Shown here: positions 19,855-30,800 of the stretch, in pieces
Layout: every line of letters starts with the position of its first letter
Position numbering within the stretch: the stretch's first letter is position 1
Source: Flavobacterium cutihirudinis
GTDB lineage: Bacteria; Bacteroidota; Bacteroidia; Flavobacteriales; Flavobacteriaceae
Direction: 5' to 3'
Length of the DNA: 64,000 bases
NCBI RefSeq assembly: GCF_003385895.1
Contig: NZ_QRDQ01000009.1
Coordinates: 1-64,000, forward strand
The notes under the pieces: generated by a model
The model's input: the letters and a program-made list of their open reading frames with translations, nothing else
The model's database searches: none
What the model was told of the DNA's origin: nothing
Position numbers and translations under genes: made by a program

Positions 19855-19961
19855 GGAGATTTTTTTATCACAATACTATTTCACCTTCAATCAGATAATA
19901 TACACTAATTTAAGGTTAATATAATACAACTTCATTAAGTCACTGTGATAAAAAAATCTCC
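19855..19961. repeat. 18-bp perfect inverted repeat with 71-nt centre
   Basis: GGAGATTTTTTTATCACA (19855-19872) is matched by its exact reverse complement at 19944-19961. The central 71 nt is AT-rich, without a hairpin of its own. A T-run follows on the plus strand. The element fills most of the gap between the stop of the GH20 gene (20016) and the ATG of the cyclodeaminase gene (19826). It might be a small non-autonomous mobile element, a structured RNA or a bipartite regulatory site. No target-site duplication is evident. Confidence 0.6.
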
Positions 19962-20015
19962 TTTTTTTTTAATTTTTTGAGAATACAATTGTAATAGCTT
20001 TAAGCTTATTTCTTT

Positions 20016-22400
20016 TTATTCTTCTTCCTTTATTGCTTCAATTTGTGTTGATGATAAAATCTCATTGAATACTTTTAAATCTTTGATTTTTCCGATAAAA
20101 GAATTCTTGCCGCCTCCAATTTTATCAAGCGGAAAAAACAAGGTTTTCATCACCCAAATAGAGTCTTTTTCATATCCGGTCGGAATTTTTTCTCTTGTGA
20201 GTTTTTTAACCAATTCTCCGCTTACATACAAAGTCGTTGAATTATTATCTCCAGTAAAAACAACATTTGTCCATTTATTTTCCGGAATCGAAACACCAAA
20301 ATCATAATCCTTTCCTTCGTGAGAAAAACCAATACTAGACGTATTGCCTTGTTTTAGTTTTACAACTGAATGATTCGATTCAAAAAGAACACTATTCGCA
20401 ACATTATTTTGAGACGGATTTATTTTGAAACTAACCGTATAATTATATCCAATTTCATTGTATGGAAGTTTTACATAGCTATCATTTTTTTTCAAACTTA
20501 GAACCTTTCTGTTTCCATCAAGTACATAATCTGCATTTTGTAATTTCTTTATTTCCTTATCGTCTCCTTTCATCTTATAATTTAAAACCAAAGAATCTTT
20601 ACCGGAAATTTTCCCTCTCAAATTAAGTCCCGGACCTTCATTTATGTCTTTAGCTTTCGCTGAAAACGCATTAAAATCTACCACCTCATTAGTACCGCTC
20701 CACATTTTCTCACTCAAAACCTGAAGTGCCGGAAATACTCTGTCTGTAACATCCTGAGCGGTGATTCCGTTTTTCGCAACATCATTCCATACCGCAAACA
20801 TTCCGCCTCTAACAAAAGGATCTCCCATCTTGAAAACCACATCTCCAATGGCAACTGGTTCCCATTTATTATATAAATATTCCAAATTTAGATAATCATA
20901 ATAATAACCTGCAGCAGGCACAATATATAGAAAACCATCAGGTGTACTGATTAACGGATAACCCAATTCTTTCATTTTCACAGGATCGGCATAGCCATTA
21001 TACCAAGCGTTCATAGTAACGCCCTTTGTAGTAACCGGAGTGTTTCCTTGTGCGTGGGTCAAAGCGCCCCAAACCCTTACATCTTTACCAAAACTTTGCA
21101 CATACTTTATAAAATGATCAGTGAACTTTCTAAAAGGTTCTGCTTCTTTTTTATCATATTCATCCGTTCCGATATGTACTTCTTTAAAACGGAAAACCGG
21201 ATTTTCTCCTTCCAAATATTCTTTAAATATGTTTTCTACTATGGTATACGTTTCCGGATTTTTTATATCTAAATGGTCTTTACCAAATTTTGCACTTGCA
21301 ATTTGCGGAAATGCCTTTGAAATAGCCAAAGAATGTGCTGGAACATCAATTTCAGGGATAATATTTACGCCATAATTTTCGGCAAGTATTTGCAAATCAA
21401 TAAACTCTTTCTTGGTATAATATTCTCCTTTCGTAGGCAATTGTGGATATCTTTCATTTTCTAAACGAAATCCGCTATAAGTGCTGTCCCAGTCATTGTT
21501 AAACTGTTTTACAAAACCATTATCACTAAGATGCAACTGAAAATCACTTATCTTATAATAAGACATCAACTTCACATAATCCTGCAAAAAGTCGATTTTG
21601 AAATACTTTCTTCCAACGTCAAGCATAAATCCTCTTACCTCATATTTAGGATAATCTCTCGAAATTCCTTTTGGCAAAAAACAATGCTTTGGATCGCTTT
21701 CTAAAATTTGCAAAATAGTACGCGTTCCCCAAAAAGCGCCTTTATATTGCGCCGCATTGATCGAAACATAGTCTTTTATCGAAAGCGAATAACCTTCTAT
21801 ATCCAATTCTTCTTTATTACCATTTAGAGAGATAAAAATATCACCTGCTTTTGGAGTTCCTGAAAGAATAGCCGGCTTTATTTTGTAGTCATCAAACAAA
21901 TCATTTTGAAAAATATTTGCCAACTTTTTAAGCGCTGTTGCATATTTTGGATCCAACACAATTCTTGTCTTAGCCGTCAATACAAAACTACCTTCGTCAC
22001 CGTGCCACTCACGTAACGAAGGAATCACAAATGGTTTCGCATTCTTTCCCGGATCGTTGTACTTCCCTTCTACTTTTACCGAATACGGAATTTCAATAGA
22101 AGAACCGTCATTTATTTTACTTGCTTTAAATAACAAATTGACTGTGGTATTTTGCAAAGGCGTGAAAATGGTTCCCGATTTGGTTATTACCGAAAGATTG
22201 TCCGATCCTATTAGTTTCAATTCATATCCTTGCGGATTTACAGGCATCTTATAGGTTGAAGTTCCTTTTGCAATAAAAGGTTCCATTACTACTTTTTCTG
22301 CCAGAAAAATCGAATCTGACTTCATCATTTTGGATTGTGCCAATGCCTGTATCGATACCAATAAAGAACAAACAACCCCGGTGTAAAACTTGTAACTCAT
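20016..22400 (-). CDS. GH20 beta-N-acetylhexosaminidase with C-terminal LamG-like domain
   Basis: Releases terminal beta-linked GlcNAc or GalNAc by substrate-assisted catalysis. 794 residues: signal peptide ending ALAQ (about 22); an Ig-like region; a GH20b-type domain (about 125-250; GYSLSIKDYVSINA, GAFWGTRTILQIL); then the catalytic TIM barrel (about 250-560) with RGFMLDVGRKYF, HLSDNGF, PEIDVPAHS and the hallmark HIGTDEY, whose Asp413-Glu414 pair is the polarising Asp and acid/base Glu. WNDVAKNG closes the barrel. A laminin-G/concanavalin-like domain occupies about 630-790. It ends the PUL that starts with SusC and should act in the periplasm or at the surface on oligosaccharides imported by SusCD. 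It has its own gap and a terminator upstream, so it may be separately transcribed. Confidence 0.93.
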   Translation of the reverse strand: MSYKFYTGVVCSLLVSIQALAQSKMMKSDSIFLAEKVVMEPFIAKGTSTYKMPVNPQGYELKLIGSDNLSVITKSGTIFTPLQNTTVNLLFKASKINDGSSIEIPYSVKVEGKYNDPGKNAKPFVIPSLREWHGDEGSFVLTAKTRIVLDPKYATALKKLANIFQNDLFDDYKIKPAILSGTPKAGDIFISLNGNKEELDIEGYSLSIKDYVSINAAQYKGAFWGTRTILQILESDPKHCFLPKGISRDYPKYEVRGFMLDVGRKYFKIDFLQDYVKLMSYYKISDFQLHLSDNGFVKQFNNDWDSTYSGFRLENERYPQLPTKGEYYTKKEFIDLQILAENYGVNIIPEIDVPAHSLAISKAFPQIASAKFGKDHLDIKNPETYTIVENIFKEYLEGENPVFRFKEVHIGTDEYDKKEAEPFRKFTDHFIKYVQSFGKDVRVWGALTHAQGNTPVTTKGVTMNAWYNGYADPVKMKELGYPLISTPDGFLYIVPAAGYYYDYLNLEYLYNKWEPVAIGDVVFKMGDPFVRGGMFAVWNDVAKNGITAQDVTDRVFPALQVLSEKMWSGTNEVVDFNAFSAKAKDINEGPGLNLRGKISGKDSLVLNYKMKGDDKEIKKLQNADYVLDGNRKVLSLKKNDSYVKLPYNEIGYNYTVSFKINPSQNNVANSVLFESNHSVVKLKQGNTSSIGFSHEGKDYDFGVSIPENKWTNVVFTGDNNSTTLYVSGELVKKLTREKIPTGYEKDSIWVMKTLFFPLDKIGGGKNSFIGKIKDLKVFNEILSSTQIEAIKEEE

Positions 22401-22480
22401 ATTATTTTTATTGTATTTTAATTATCCTAGTTTACTGAAACTAAAGAAAATTTACAGCTATAACTGTATGTTTTAAATAT

Positions 22481-22511
22481 ACAAAAGAGATGATTATATC
22501 ATCTCTTTTGT
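22481..22511 (-). terminator. terminator hairpin behind the DUF3472-ricin gene
   Basis: A perfect 14-bp stem (ACAAAAGAGATGAT) around a 3-nt loop, 11 nt past the stop codon at 22523, with T-rich flanks on both strands. It separates the DUF3472 gene from GH20. Confidence 0.75.
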
Positions 22512-22522
22512 TTTTTGTTATT

Positions 22523-24184
22523 TTATTGTGCTTCCAAAATCCATTGTTGATTTGCAGTTCCAGTTGTGCCATTAATACTGTATTGAACAATCTTAGTGCC
22601 GCTTGTGGTGCTGCTTCCCGGATTATCCAGTACATAATGGTTGGACAAATTACTTTGAATGACATATTTATTGGAGCCCGCCGAAATCAGATTCCATTGT
22701 TGATTTGTACCATTTGAAATAGTATATTGAATAATATTTCCGCCTAATGTCTGTGTGCTTCCTGATATATCAAGTGCCTTATTACTATTGGCATTAACAA
22801 TTACATAAGCATTTCCTTGAGCGTTAAATTTCCATTTTTGCCCGTTTCCAGTAGCACTTGTACTCTGAACAAGAAATGTACTATTTGCAGTACTGTTATT
22901 TTCAATGGCTAAATAAAGACCACTCGAAGCGTTTTTAATTTTGTACCAAGTATTGGCAACCGGACCAGATGTAACCGGTACTACTAGCGGAGTTGAACTT
23001 TGGTTGAAAATATCGGTAATCGTAATTCTTACCGAATAAGTTCCCGTACCAAGTGTGCTGGTAATAGTAGCAGATCTTTTTTGAGGCAACACTTCATTTA
23101 CAGTACTTACTACAGTTCCGGAAGGATTAAGTAATTCTACTTTCGAAGAAAATTGTGGACTTTTAGTTTGATTGTTTGTCCAGTTTACCGTTACTATATT
23201 TCCACTACTAGAAGCAGTAGCCGATTGAATTTGACCAACAGTTAAAGTTGGCGCTGTACCCTGATTCGTTTGTACAGGAAGCGTTAAGGTGCGTCCCGTT
23301 CCAAATCCGGCGCTTGGCTGAACACTGCCACCATGCTCCATAAAATAAGCATCTTCTGTAGCATCATAACCTGAATTGAATGCTCTGTCGTAGATTCCGT
23401 TTCTTCCTTCATCGCCAGCATTTGCACTAAAACTTCTGCTGGTATGTTTTTCCCAAGTATTGTTTACATTTAAATTCCAACAATCCTTAAAAAAGGCTTT
23501 TCGAACAAAACTACCATCATAAGCAGTATCATATCCTGTCCAGTTTTCTAAAAAAGCATCATTGCTTGCGCCTAAAAAAGTTGTTCTTTCAGGAATAGCG
23601 AGTGTAGATGTATGAAACCAATTCCCGGTTGATAGATTTTGAATGAAAGTACCGATGTATAATTTACCATTCAATTTCCAGGCTCTTAAAGCGATATTAT
23701 ACCAAGTATTCATTGCCCATTGGTACGGATTAATGGTTTTGTATCCATCACCTTCGCCTCCAAATCTGCTGCTAATAGTTTCTGGGCCAGTGTAGGCAAT
23801 TTCAGAAAAGATTCCACCCGCCGTATTAGGATCCCATAGCGAAGAAATCAAAATATTAGGTGTTCCAAAAGAAGTATCCGGAGTTTGTTGCAAACCGGCA
23901 TAACCTCCTTCATAATTATGGACAGAGAAATATTCAGCATTCGCCGATTGTGTAATTTTTATTTTATGCAATTTAACAATGGCATCAGATGGAAAAGAAA
24001 AGTAAATATGTTCTGATGGAGCGGCATTTTCTCCGGTCACTTGCGCAGTCTTGGCAAAATTTTGTGCCGATTTTGATGATTGCGGATCTTTACCAACACT
24101 GGTATCTTTTTCGCAAGACGTTAAAATAGATAAAAGCGAAAACAAAGCGATTAATAGCCTTGAAAAACGAATATTTGATTTCAT
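22523..24184 (-). CDS. DUF3472 lipoprotein with C-terminal ricin-type lectin domain
   Basis: 553 residues. Lipoprotein signal with Cys24 (LLSILTSC). The first part carries a DUF3472-like region (about 55-290; HNYEGGYAGLQQTPDT, SLWDPNTAGG, FGGEGDGYKTINPYQW, FIQNLSTGNWFHTSTLAIP), a fold found in Bacteroidota glycan loci with no assigned reaction. A fibronectin-like unit follows (about 310-405), then a ricin-B/CBM13 trefoil (about 410-553) with QKWKFNAQG, NQQWNLISAG and NQQWILEA repeats of the QxW motif. It is likely a surface glycan-binding protein of the GlcNAc-type PUL. It is flanked by terminators on both sides, so it may form its own transcript. Confidence 0.75.
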   Translation of the reverse strand: MKSNIRFSRLLIALFSLLSILTSCEKDTSVGKDPQSSKSAQNFAKTAQVTGENAAPSEHIYFSFPSDAIVKLHKIKITQSANAEYFSVHNYEGGYAGLQQTPDTSFGTPNILISSLWDPNTAGGIFSEIAYTGPETISSRFGGEGDGYKTINPYQWAMNTWYNIALRAWKLNGKLYIGTFIQNLSTGNWFHTSTLAIPERTTFLGASNDAFLENWTGYDTAYDGSFVRKAFFKDCWNLNVNNTWEKHTSRSFSANAGDEGRNGIYDRAFNSGYDATEDAYFMEHGGSVQPSAGFGTGRTLTLPVQTNQGTAPTLTVGQIQSATASSSGNIVTVNWTNNQTKSPQFSSKVELLNPSGTVVSTVNEVLPQKRSATITSTLGTGTYSVRITITDIFNQSSTPLVVPVTSGPVANTWYKIKNASSGLYLAIENNSTANSTFLVQSTSATGNGQKWKFNAQGNAYVIVNANSNKALDISGSTQTLGGNIIQYTISNGTNQQWNLISAGSNKYVIQSNLSNHYVLDNPGSSTTSGTKIVQYSINGTTGTANQQWILEAQ

Positions 24185-24371
24185 AATTTTAAAGTTTGTT
24201 ATTGTTAATATTATATTTCATTTAATACAGGACAAAAAATATAGATTCAATAGTCCTTAACAAATCAACTGCTTAAAAACCGAAACAATAAACTGAGGTT
24301 CAGTTTGTCTTTTTTAATATTTATGCTATTCTATTGGTAACAATGATAAAAAATTCTCTACTTTAAAAGCC

Positions 24372-24403
24372 CCCCTTTTAAACCTTAAACAGTAAAAAAG
24401 GGG
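24372..24403 (-). terminator. terminator behind the SusC-SusD operon
   Basis: An 8-bp G:C/A:T stem (CCCCTTTT with AAAAGGGG) lies about 36 nt beyond the stop of the gene at 24440, with flanking A/T tracts. It marks the probable end of the SusC-SusD-FAS1-lipoprotein transcript. The rest of 24185-24439 shows no gene. Confidence 0.55.
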
Positions 24404-24439
24404 TGTCTTTCTCTAAATTTAATACTTACTAATTCAAAA

Positions 24440-25519
24440 TTAATTTTTGGTTGTGTAAGGAATTTTCATTTTCAATTCCCACGTACCTGTGTCATTAATT
24501 TTTACGCCCCATCTGATATAAGCTCTGTTTCTGATTTTACCTGTAGCCGGATCAGTATAAACAGACCAATCTTTTGCTCCATTTGCTGCTTCAAAAGCTG
24601 CTTTATCTACTGTAAAAGCATCCGCTGTTGTAACGTAATACATTAAGTACGCATCATTTCCACCATAATTTCTTGCATATTGAGGAAATGGCGGAGCTGG
24701 TAATCCAAAAGTGGTACTTTCAGCATCCAAAACTACTCCGATCGTATTATCATGGTAGTTTTGCAAAGGTTTATCACCACTCATATTAAAAGTTACTTTG
24801 CTAGGATCAAGCGCTGCTCCATGACTATCAGCAATAATCATTTTTACTTTAATAGCCAATTTTGGTTCGTCACTAATTTTGGTAATCGTAATATAAGGAT
24901 CAGTGCCGTTTAATACACCTGGCACTTTAGGATCATTGTCATTTAATACGGAATAATTATAACCCGTATCATAAACTCCTCCTCCTTTACCTAATTGCAA
25001 TCTTGAACGCATTTCAGTTTTGAATTCAACTGGTACAAAAGGTCCCATTTTTATACGCGTAAACTTATCTAACTGACGTTCTCCACGAACATTTTTAGCA
25101 TTTACATTCACAATAAAGTCATCCGTAACAACATTTTTGGAGGCTTGTGTAAAGACAAATTCTCCACTTACAGGATTCATTATTATAGAAGGCTGCGGAC
25201 TCAATTTTAATTTTTTCATTGCTAATTCCAACGTAGTATCTGTCGTTGGGTCAAACGGAGCCGTCCAGGTCAAGATCTCATGCTGGTCTTGCAATTCGGT
25301 ATTTGGATTACCATCTTTATCTGTAATGCTCGTGATTGCCCACTCCATCGGGTAAGTTGATCCTTCAACAGCAGGCGGTACAGAAGTAAAAAACACGCCA
25401 CGAGGAACCGTTATAGTGTCCTGAAGTGAATGTATATTATCGCTAATATAGCCAACTTCAGGTTGTTCACAGGATATTGCAAATAGCGAAATCCCTAATA
25501 AATAAATTATCTTTTTCAT
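24440..25519 (-). CDS. PUL-associated lipoprotein, DUF5007-like
   Basis: 359 residues with lipoprotein Cys17 (LFAISC). After the lipid anchor it reads GYISDNIHSLQDTITVPRGVFFTSVPPAVEGSTYPMEW and then beta-strand-rich sequence to the end. This resembles the DUF5007 family of small lipoproteins placed downstream of SusD in glycan loci, where the SusE/SusF surface glycan-binding proteins would be expected. The family call is from memory of the N-terminal pattern and is moderate. Encoded fourth after SusC, SusD and the FAS1 lipoprotein, it probably helps capture glycan at the cell surface. Confidence 0.6.
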   Translation of the reverse strand: MKKIIYLLGISLFAISCEQPEVGYISDNIHSLQDTITVPRGVFFTSVPPAVEGSTYPMEWAITSITDKDGNPNTELQDQHEILTWTAPFDPTTDTTLELAMKKLKLSPQPSIIMNPVSGEFVFTQASKNVVTDDFIVNVNAKNVRGERQLDKFTRIKMGPFVPVEFKTEMRSRLQLGKGGGVYDTGYNYSVLNDNDPKVPGVLNGTDPYITITKISDEPKLAIKVKMIIADSHGAALDPSKVTFNMSGDKPLQNYHDNTIGVVLDAESTTFGLPAPPFPQYARNYGGNDAYLMYYVTTADAFTVDKAAFEAANGAKDWSVYTDPATGKIRNRAYIRWGVKINDTGTWELKMKIPYTTKN

Positions 25520-25616
25520 ATGTATATATTATTTTTAAAAAATATCAGAAATAGCTCCGAAAATTAATTCATGCAATTTCCTTTAATTCTAATATTGCTT
25601 CATTAAAAACGAGAAG

Positions 25617-26252
25617 TTAATCTGTGTAATTAGAAAAATGATGTGTTCCTTGTAATACATGAATTACTCCATTTGTCGAAATTAAATTAGAGGTTCTTAC
25701 AAGAGTACGAACATCATCATTATTGCCACCTTCATTTGGATTAGGTCCCCAATAATCATCCTCTCCTTTGAAATAATAATAAACATACTCCGGGAATTCA
25801 TCTAATTGATCATTGTATTGGTCAACAGGTTCTAGAGAAAGTTTTCTTTCTTCTCCATTATTAGCGATATAAATTTTACCTTCTTTTACCAATTTGCTGC
25901 GATCTAAACTTTGGTTGAATATATATCCGCCCAACATTTCTTTCAAATCGGCAACCGGAATATCATCAATACCATAATCAGGATTTTCTTCTATCTCTCT
26001 CATATGAAAAATATAATCTTTGATAGATAAGTTATTTGGAGCAAAAAGTGTTGTTGATTTAGCATTCACAACATCAATCATATCGGCTTTTTCAATCAGT
26101 AAAGCCAAAGTATCTAATTGTTTGTGCGACTTTAAAAAATCGTAAGTCGACACGCCAACATTCTGATCAGCTAAGCCACCGTCTATAAGGTAGTCGTCGT
26201 TTGTGCAGGAATACAAGCAAAATACTGCAACTATTATATATAAATATTTCAT
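25617..26252 (-). CDS. fasciclin (FAS1) domain lipoprotein
   Basis: 211 residues, lipoprotein Cys16 (FCLYSC). The body fits a FAS1 fold: YDFLKSHKQLDTLALLIEKADMIDVVNAKSTTLFAPNNLSIKDY at the start (TLFAPNN is the FAS1 H1-like box), and STNGVIHVLQGTHHF at the end (the second box, NGVIHVID in most members). FAS1 domains mediate adhesion. In PULs they occur beside SusD as likely surface accessory proteins. It lies 31 nt behind SusD and is part of the same operon. Confidence 0.85.
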   Translation of the reverse strand: MKYLYIIVAVFCLYSCTNDDYLIDGGLADQNVGVSTYDFLKSHKQLDTLALLIEKADMIDVVNAKSTTLFAPNNLSIKDYIFHMREIEENPDYGIDDIPVADLKEMLGGYIFNQSLDRSKLVKEGKIYIANNGEERKLSLEPVDQYNDQLDEFPEYVYYYFKGEDDYWGPNPNEGGNNDDVRTLVRTSNLISTNGVIHVLQGTHHFSNYTD

Positions 26253-26283
26253 GTTTATGTTCTTTAAAAATTATTGGAATAAA

Positions 26284-27825
26284 TTATAATTTTCCTTTCC
26301 AGTAGTCGGTTTGAATAATAGCCGAATTAATTGAAATTACACTTGGATCAATTGGCCAAAAGCATCCTTTGTGAGCAAGTCTGCTTGGATTCATCCAGCT
26401 CACTCCTGCATAGTAATTCATTCTGATTCTGTCAAATCCTGATTGTCCTTCGCCTACAAATTCAATAGCACGCTCATCAAAAATGGCTTTCGTAAGTGAT
26501 GTAATGTCAGTCGCTCCTGTATAATTTGGCACATTAGCTTTAGATCGGATCATATTAATATCTGATACAGCCGCTGCAGTATTTCCTAATTTCATATTTG
26601 CTTCGGCACGAAGAAGATAAACATCTGCTAATCTAAAAATTAAGATATTAGATTCTGAAAATCTCGCATACGGATCAGTTGACTGACCGTCACGGCTTGT
26701 TTGAGAATACTTCATCAAAGAAGATTTTTCATTTGAATCAAAATTGCTAAAAAACAATTCCTTACGTACATCGTTGTCTCTGTCTGAATCTGAATCCATC
26801 ATGTCTTTCCCATAAAAATCACCATTAATGATTGGTGCATTACTGTTTGCACCTGCAAAGAACGGTTCTGTTAATGTTAGTACTGTCGGAGTGCTATCTC
26901 CTCCATCAACACGGTACGATTCATTCATTGTAGAACTGATGTTAATTTCAAAAAGACCTGTTTTAGACTGACCAATACACATCTCGTTAAAACCTTCTAC
27001 ACCTTCATTTACATAATCAATAAGCGAAGCATTACTGTTTTGAATTACTGAATTGGCAGCGGCAACAGCCTGATTAAGCATAGTCGTATTATCATGATCT
27101 CTACTCGCATACCAAAGCGTGATGTGTGCTTTCAAAGCTTCGGCACTTGCTTTGTTGGCAGTAATAGCCCATTTTGGAGCATTAGGAGAAGAATACTCTA
27201 ATAAATCAATGGCTTTATTTACAGCAGCCAAAGAAAAATCTAAAACTTTAAGTTCGCTTTCTCTTGGTTTTGTAACGATATTACCATCTTTAATCAATTG
27301 TTCAGATGACTCTAAAACCTCGTCTACAATAGGTGCATCACCCCAAATACGAGCCAAATAGAAATAAGAAAGTGCTCTCAAAAATGCTGCCTCTCCAATA
27401 AGCCTGTTTTTTTCAGCTTTAGATCTGAAGGCGCTGTCAGGCATTTCATCTACGTGTTTTTCGATTGCAAGCGCCCAGTTTGCTGTTCTGTAAAAACCTT
27501 TCCAATTACGAGAAGCGTCACGATAGGCCAAAACATAATTACCGCTTCCTTCTATATAATCTACAATCCAGAATTGACTGTCCATAAAAGTCATTCCAGT
27601 AAACTCTCCCCACAACATGAAGTTTGAATCTTGCATCAACGCCTCTTTAAGCAACCCATAATCTCCAGCTACTGCAGATTCAACGTTGGCTTGCGACACC
27701 CAAAAATTTTGTGGAGTTGCCAACCCCATAGGTTCCTGATCTAACATATCTGTACAGCCAAATAGACTAAACAAACATAAAGTCAGAACCGTTAATTTAC
27801 TATATCTGTATTTTTTCATTTTCAA
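26284..27825 (-). CDS. SusD/RagB-family glycan-binding lipoprotein
   Basis: 513 residues; lipoprotein Cys24 (FSLFGC). Family features: DMLDQEPMGLATPQNFW after the anchor; TPR-like helices with FYRTANWALAIEKHVDEMP and IGEAAFLRALSYFYLARIWGDAPIV; and the C-terminal SNILIFRLADVYLLRAEANMKLGN ... IRSKANVPNYTG ... IFDERAIEFVGEGQSGFDRIRM. It forms the lid of the SusC channel and delivers oligosaccharide to it. It begins 5 nt behind the SusC stop. The downstream GH20 and sugar kinase point to an N-acetylhexosamine-containing glycan. Confidence 0.95.
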   Translation of the reverse strand: MKMKKYRYSKLTVLTLCLFSLFGCTDMLDQEPMGLATPQNFWVSQANVESAVAGDYGLLKEALMQDSNFMLWGEFTGMTFMDSQFWIVDYIEGSGNYVLAYRDASRNWKGFYRTANWALAIEKHVDEMPDSAFRSKAEKNRLIGEAAFLRALSYFYLARIWGDAPIVDEVLESSEQLIKDGNIVTKPRESELKVLDFSLAAVNKAIDLLEYSSPNAPKWAITANKASAEALKAHITLWYASRDHDNTTMLNQAVAAANSVIQNSNASLIDYVNEGVEGFNEMCIGQSKTGLFEINISSTMNESYRVDGGDSTPTVLTLTEPFFAGANSNAPIINGDFYGKDMMDSDSDRDNDVRKELFFSNFDSNEKSSLMKYSQTSRDGQSTDPYARFSESNILIFRLADVYLLRAEANMKLGNTAAAVSDINMIRSKANVPNYTGATDITSLTKAIFDERAIEFVGEGQSGFDRIRMNYYAGVSWMNPSRLAHKGCFWPIDPSVISINSAIIQTDYWKGKL

Positions 27826-27830
27826 TTCAA

Positions 27831-30800
27831 TTAAAATTTAACATCCAATCCAAGAGAGATTGTTTTTGCTTGTGGATAACTATTTCCTAACGTATATCCC
27901 ATTTCATCTACCTGAGAAGCATCTGCAACTACTTTAGAACGTTGCCATTGGTATGGATTTAGGATTGAACCATAAATACGTACGCGTGAAATGTGAATTT
28001 GCTCCAAAACGCGGCTTTTCTCAATTGTATAACCAATAGCTGCATTTGAGATTTTCCAGTAATCACCACTTTCTATCCATAAAGATTGACTAGTTCTAAA
28101 TCTATAATAAGGAGTTTCATTAGGACGAGCCGGGTATAGAGCCGGGTAACGTGCTCCTGCAGCACCATCTCCAGGTTTTTCCCAGAAACTTAATCCACTT
28201 AAATCCTGAAGACCTTTCACAGCCCAATCATCTCCCCTGTCGTAATTATCTAAATAACTTGCTGACGCCGAATCGATAATATCAGAACCAAATGAGAATT
28301 GGCTGTAAGCTTGTAAATACCATCCTTTGTATCTTAAATTGATATTTAATAAACCTGTAAAATCAGGTGTTGATTTAAATGAAGTATTCAATTTATAATC
28401 ACCAGCCTCATCTAACAAATAATCACCATTGTAGTCTTTCCATATTGGAGTTCCCGGTGCGATAGTTCCCCACGCAGATTTACCGTGAAGTACTTCTCCT
28501 GTATATGGATTTACCGGTAACTGGTTTAGGTCATCAAGAATATATTCGTTCTTGAATTGTACCGGAAGATTTAACGGCATCCCTACTACATATCCGTAAT
28601 CTCTACCTGTATTTGGATCATATCCGTAATAATCTTTGTTTCCGTTAGGAAGTTTCGTTACGTAATTTTTGTTTTGAGTTGCTCCTACGCTAAGTTCCAG
28701 CTTCCAAGGATTGCTGATTGAAAAAATTTGGAATTTAACCAATGCTTCCCATCCATAATTCAGCACACCTGCAACATTTGATTTTGCCTGATTGAATCCT
28801 GAATAAGCAGGGAAAAGTGTTTCAAATAACAGATTTTCTGTTTTTTTGTTGTAAGCATCAAAAGTTACATTGATTCGATTGTTAAACAAATCCATATCGA
28901 AACCAATATCCCATTGTTTTGAAGATACCCATGTAAGATCAGGATTTCCGATAGTATTATAATCTGTCACAACTCCTGTTGTTCCTCCGTAAGTAGAAAC
29001 AATCATCAAATTAGACCATAACGGATTTCCACCATATCCTAACTTATACGATCCGTATCTTAAGAAATTATCAGAGATTTCACCTCCATTTACACCATAA
29101 CTTCCTCTTAACTTACCATAAGTTAAAACGTTTCCTACGAGATTTTTGATGAAAGGTTCATCAGAGAAAACCCAACCCAATGCTACTGAAGAGAAATTAG
29201 CATAACGAACATTTTCTCCAAAACGAGAAGAACCATCTCTACTGAAAGCAACATCAATCATATAGCGATCTTTATAACGATATCCTACACGACCAAAATA
29301 AGACAGTAATGCATTTGACTCTATTCCTGTATTACCATTAATTTGACCTTGAGTATAACGATCATTGATTACCTTAATAGCGTCTACACCAAATCCTTTA
29401 GCGTACATAAACATATTTTCGTATTTGTTGTAATCCGTTTTTTGCCCTACTACACCTGAAACGGTGTGATCGCCAAATTTTTGAAAATAGTTAAGGTAAA
29501 GATCAGACGATAAATTTTTACGATTATACAAGGCATAACTTGCAAAACCATCTCCATCTTCACGAACTGTTGATGGCTCATAATAATTTTTCTTTTCAGA
29601 ACTATACACGTAATTAAATTGACCGTTCAATGAAAAAGCACTCGAAAAATCATATTTCATAAAATCAGATAAAGTCACTTGTATCACTTCATCCGTATTC
29701 AGTTTTTCAGATAATTCTCCCTGTAGTGATTGTATTTTTGCATCAGAAACATAAAATAAAGAAGAATTTAAGTTCGAAGGATCCGTAGGCAAAGTATTAT
29801 TGAATTGAAATCCGCCTCCATCAGGATTTCCCTGACCTGTCTGATTTTCGGTTTGTACTAAATTCACACGAAACTGATTATCAAAACTTTGCCCTACTTT
29901 AGAGTTCAAGTTTCCGGCAAAAGTATAACGTTTAAAACCAGAGTTTTTAATAACTCCTTCTACATTATCGTATCCTAAAGCCAATCGATAATTGGTAGCT
30001 TCATTACCACCTCTCATACCTAAATTATATTTATTAGAAATTCCTGTTCTATAAAATAATCCCTGATAATCTACTTTATTATTAAACGCCGGATTCAAAC
30101 TATCAGACAAAACCATTGGTACCGTTGAGTACTGAAGATCATCTGATCTCCACCATTTTTTTAACATCGCCATCTTAGCATTTCTCTCCGCAGATCCTAT
30201 ATTCATTGGTACTAAATTAGGAATAGGAGAAAATCCAGTATTTAATGAAAAAGTGAATTCCGGTTTATCTAAAGCTCCTCCTTTTTTAGTGGTAATAATA
30301 ATAACCCCATTTGCTCCTCTTGATCCGTAAATAGCGGCCGCAGAAGCATCTTTTAAGAAATCGATTTTCTCAATATCATTTGGATTCAAAGAAGCCAAAA
30401 AGTCGGTATTGGAAGTATTGTATCCTGCTAAATCTTCTAAGGAAGTTTGTACACCATCAATTACATAAAGAGGGCTACTGTATCCGGAAGCAGACATACT
30501 AGTATTACCACGTATAACAAGCGAACCTCTTCCTCCTGGCGCACCAGTTTGTGTAGGAGTCTGAATACCAGTGGCCAAACTAGCAAGAATATTAGAAACA
30601 CTAATTACAGGAATATCCTGTAAATCTTTGCTCGAAATAGTAGATACAGCGGCATTAACATTCTTTTTGTGTACTTTTTGGTAACCAATAATTACAACAT
30701 CATTTAAATCGTTTTGAACCGATTTAATTTTAATGTTTAATTCTTTTTGCTTACCAACGGTTACTTCTTTTGTAGCATATCCCATAAAGGAAATAACTAA

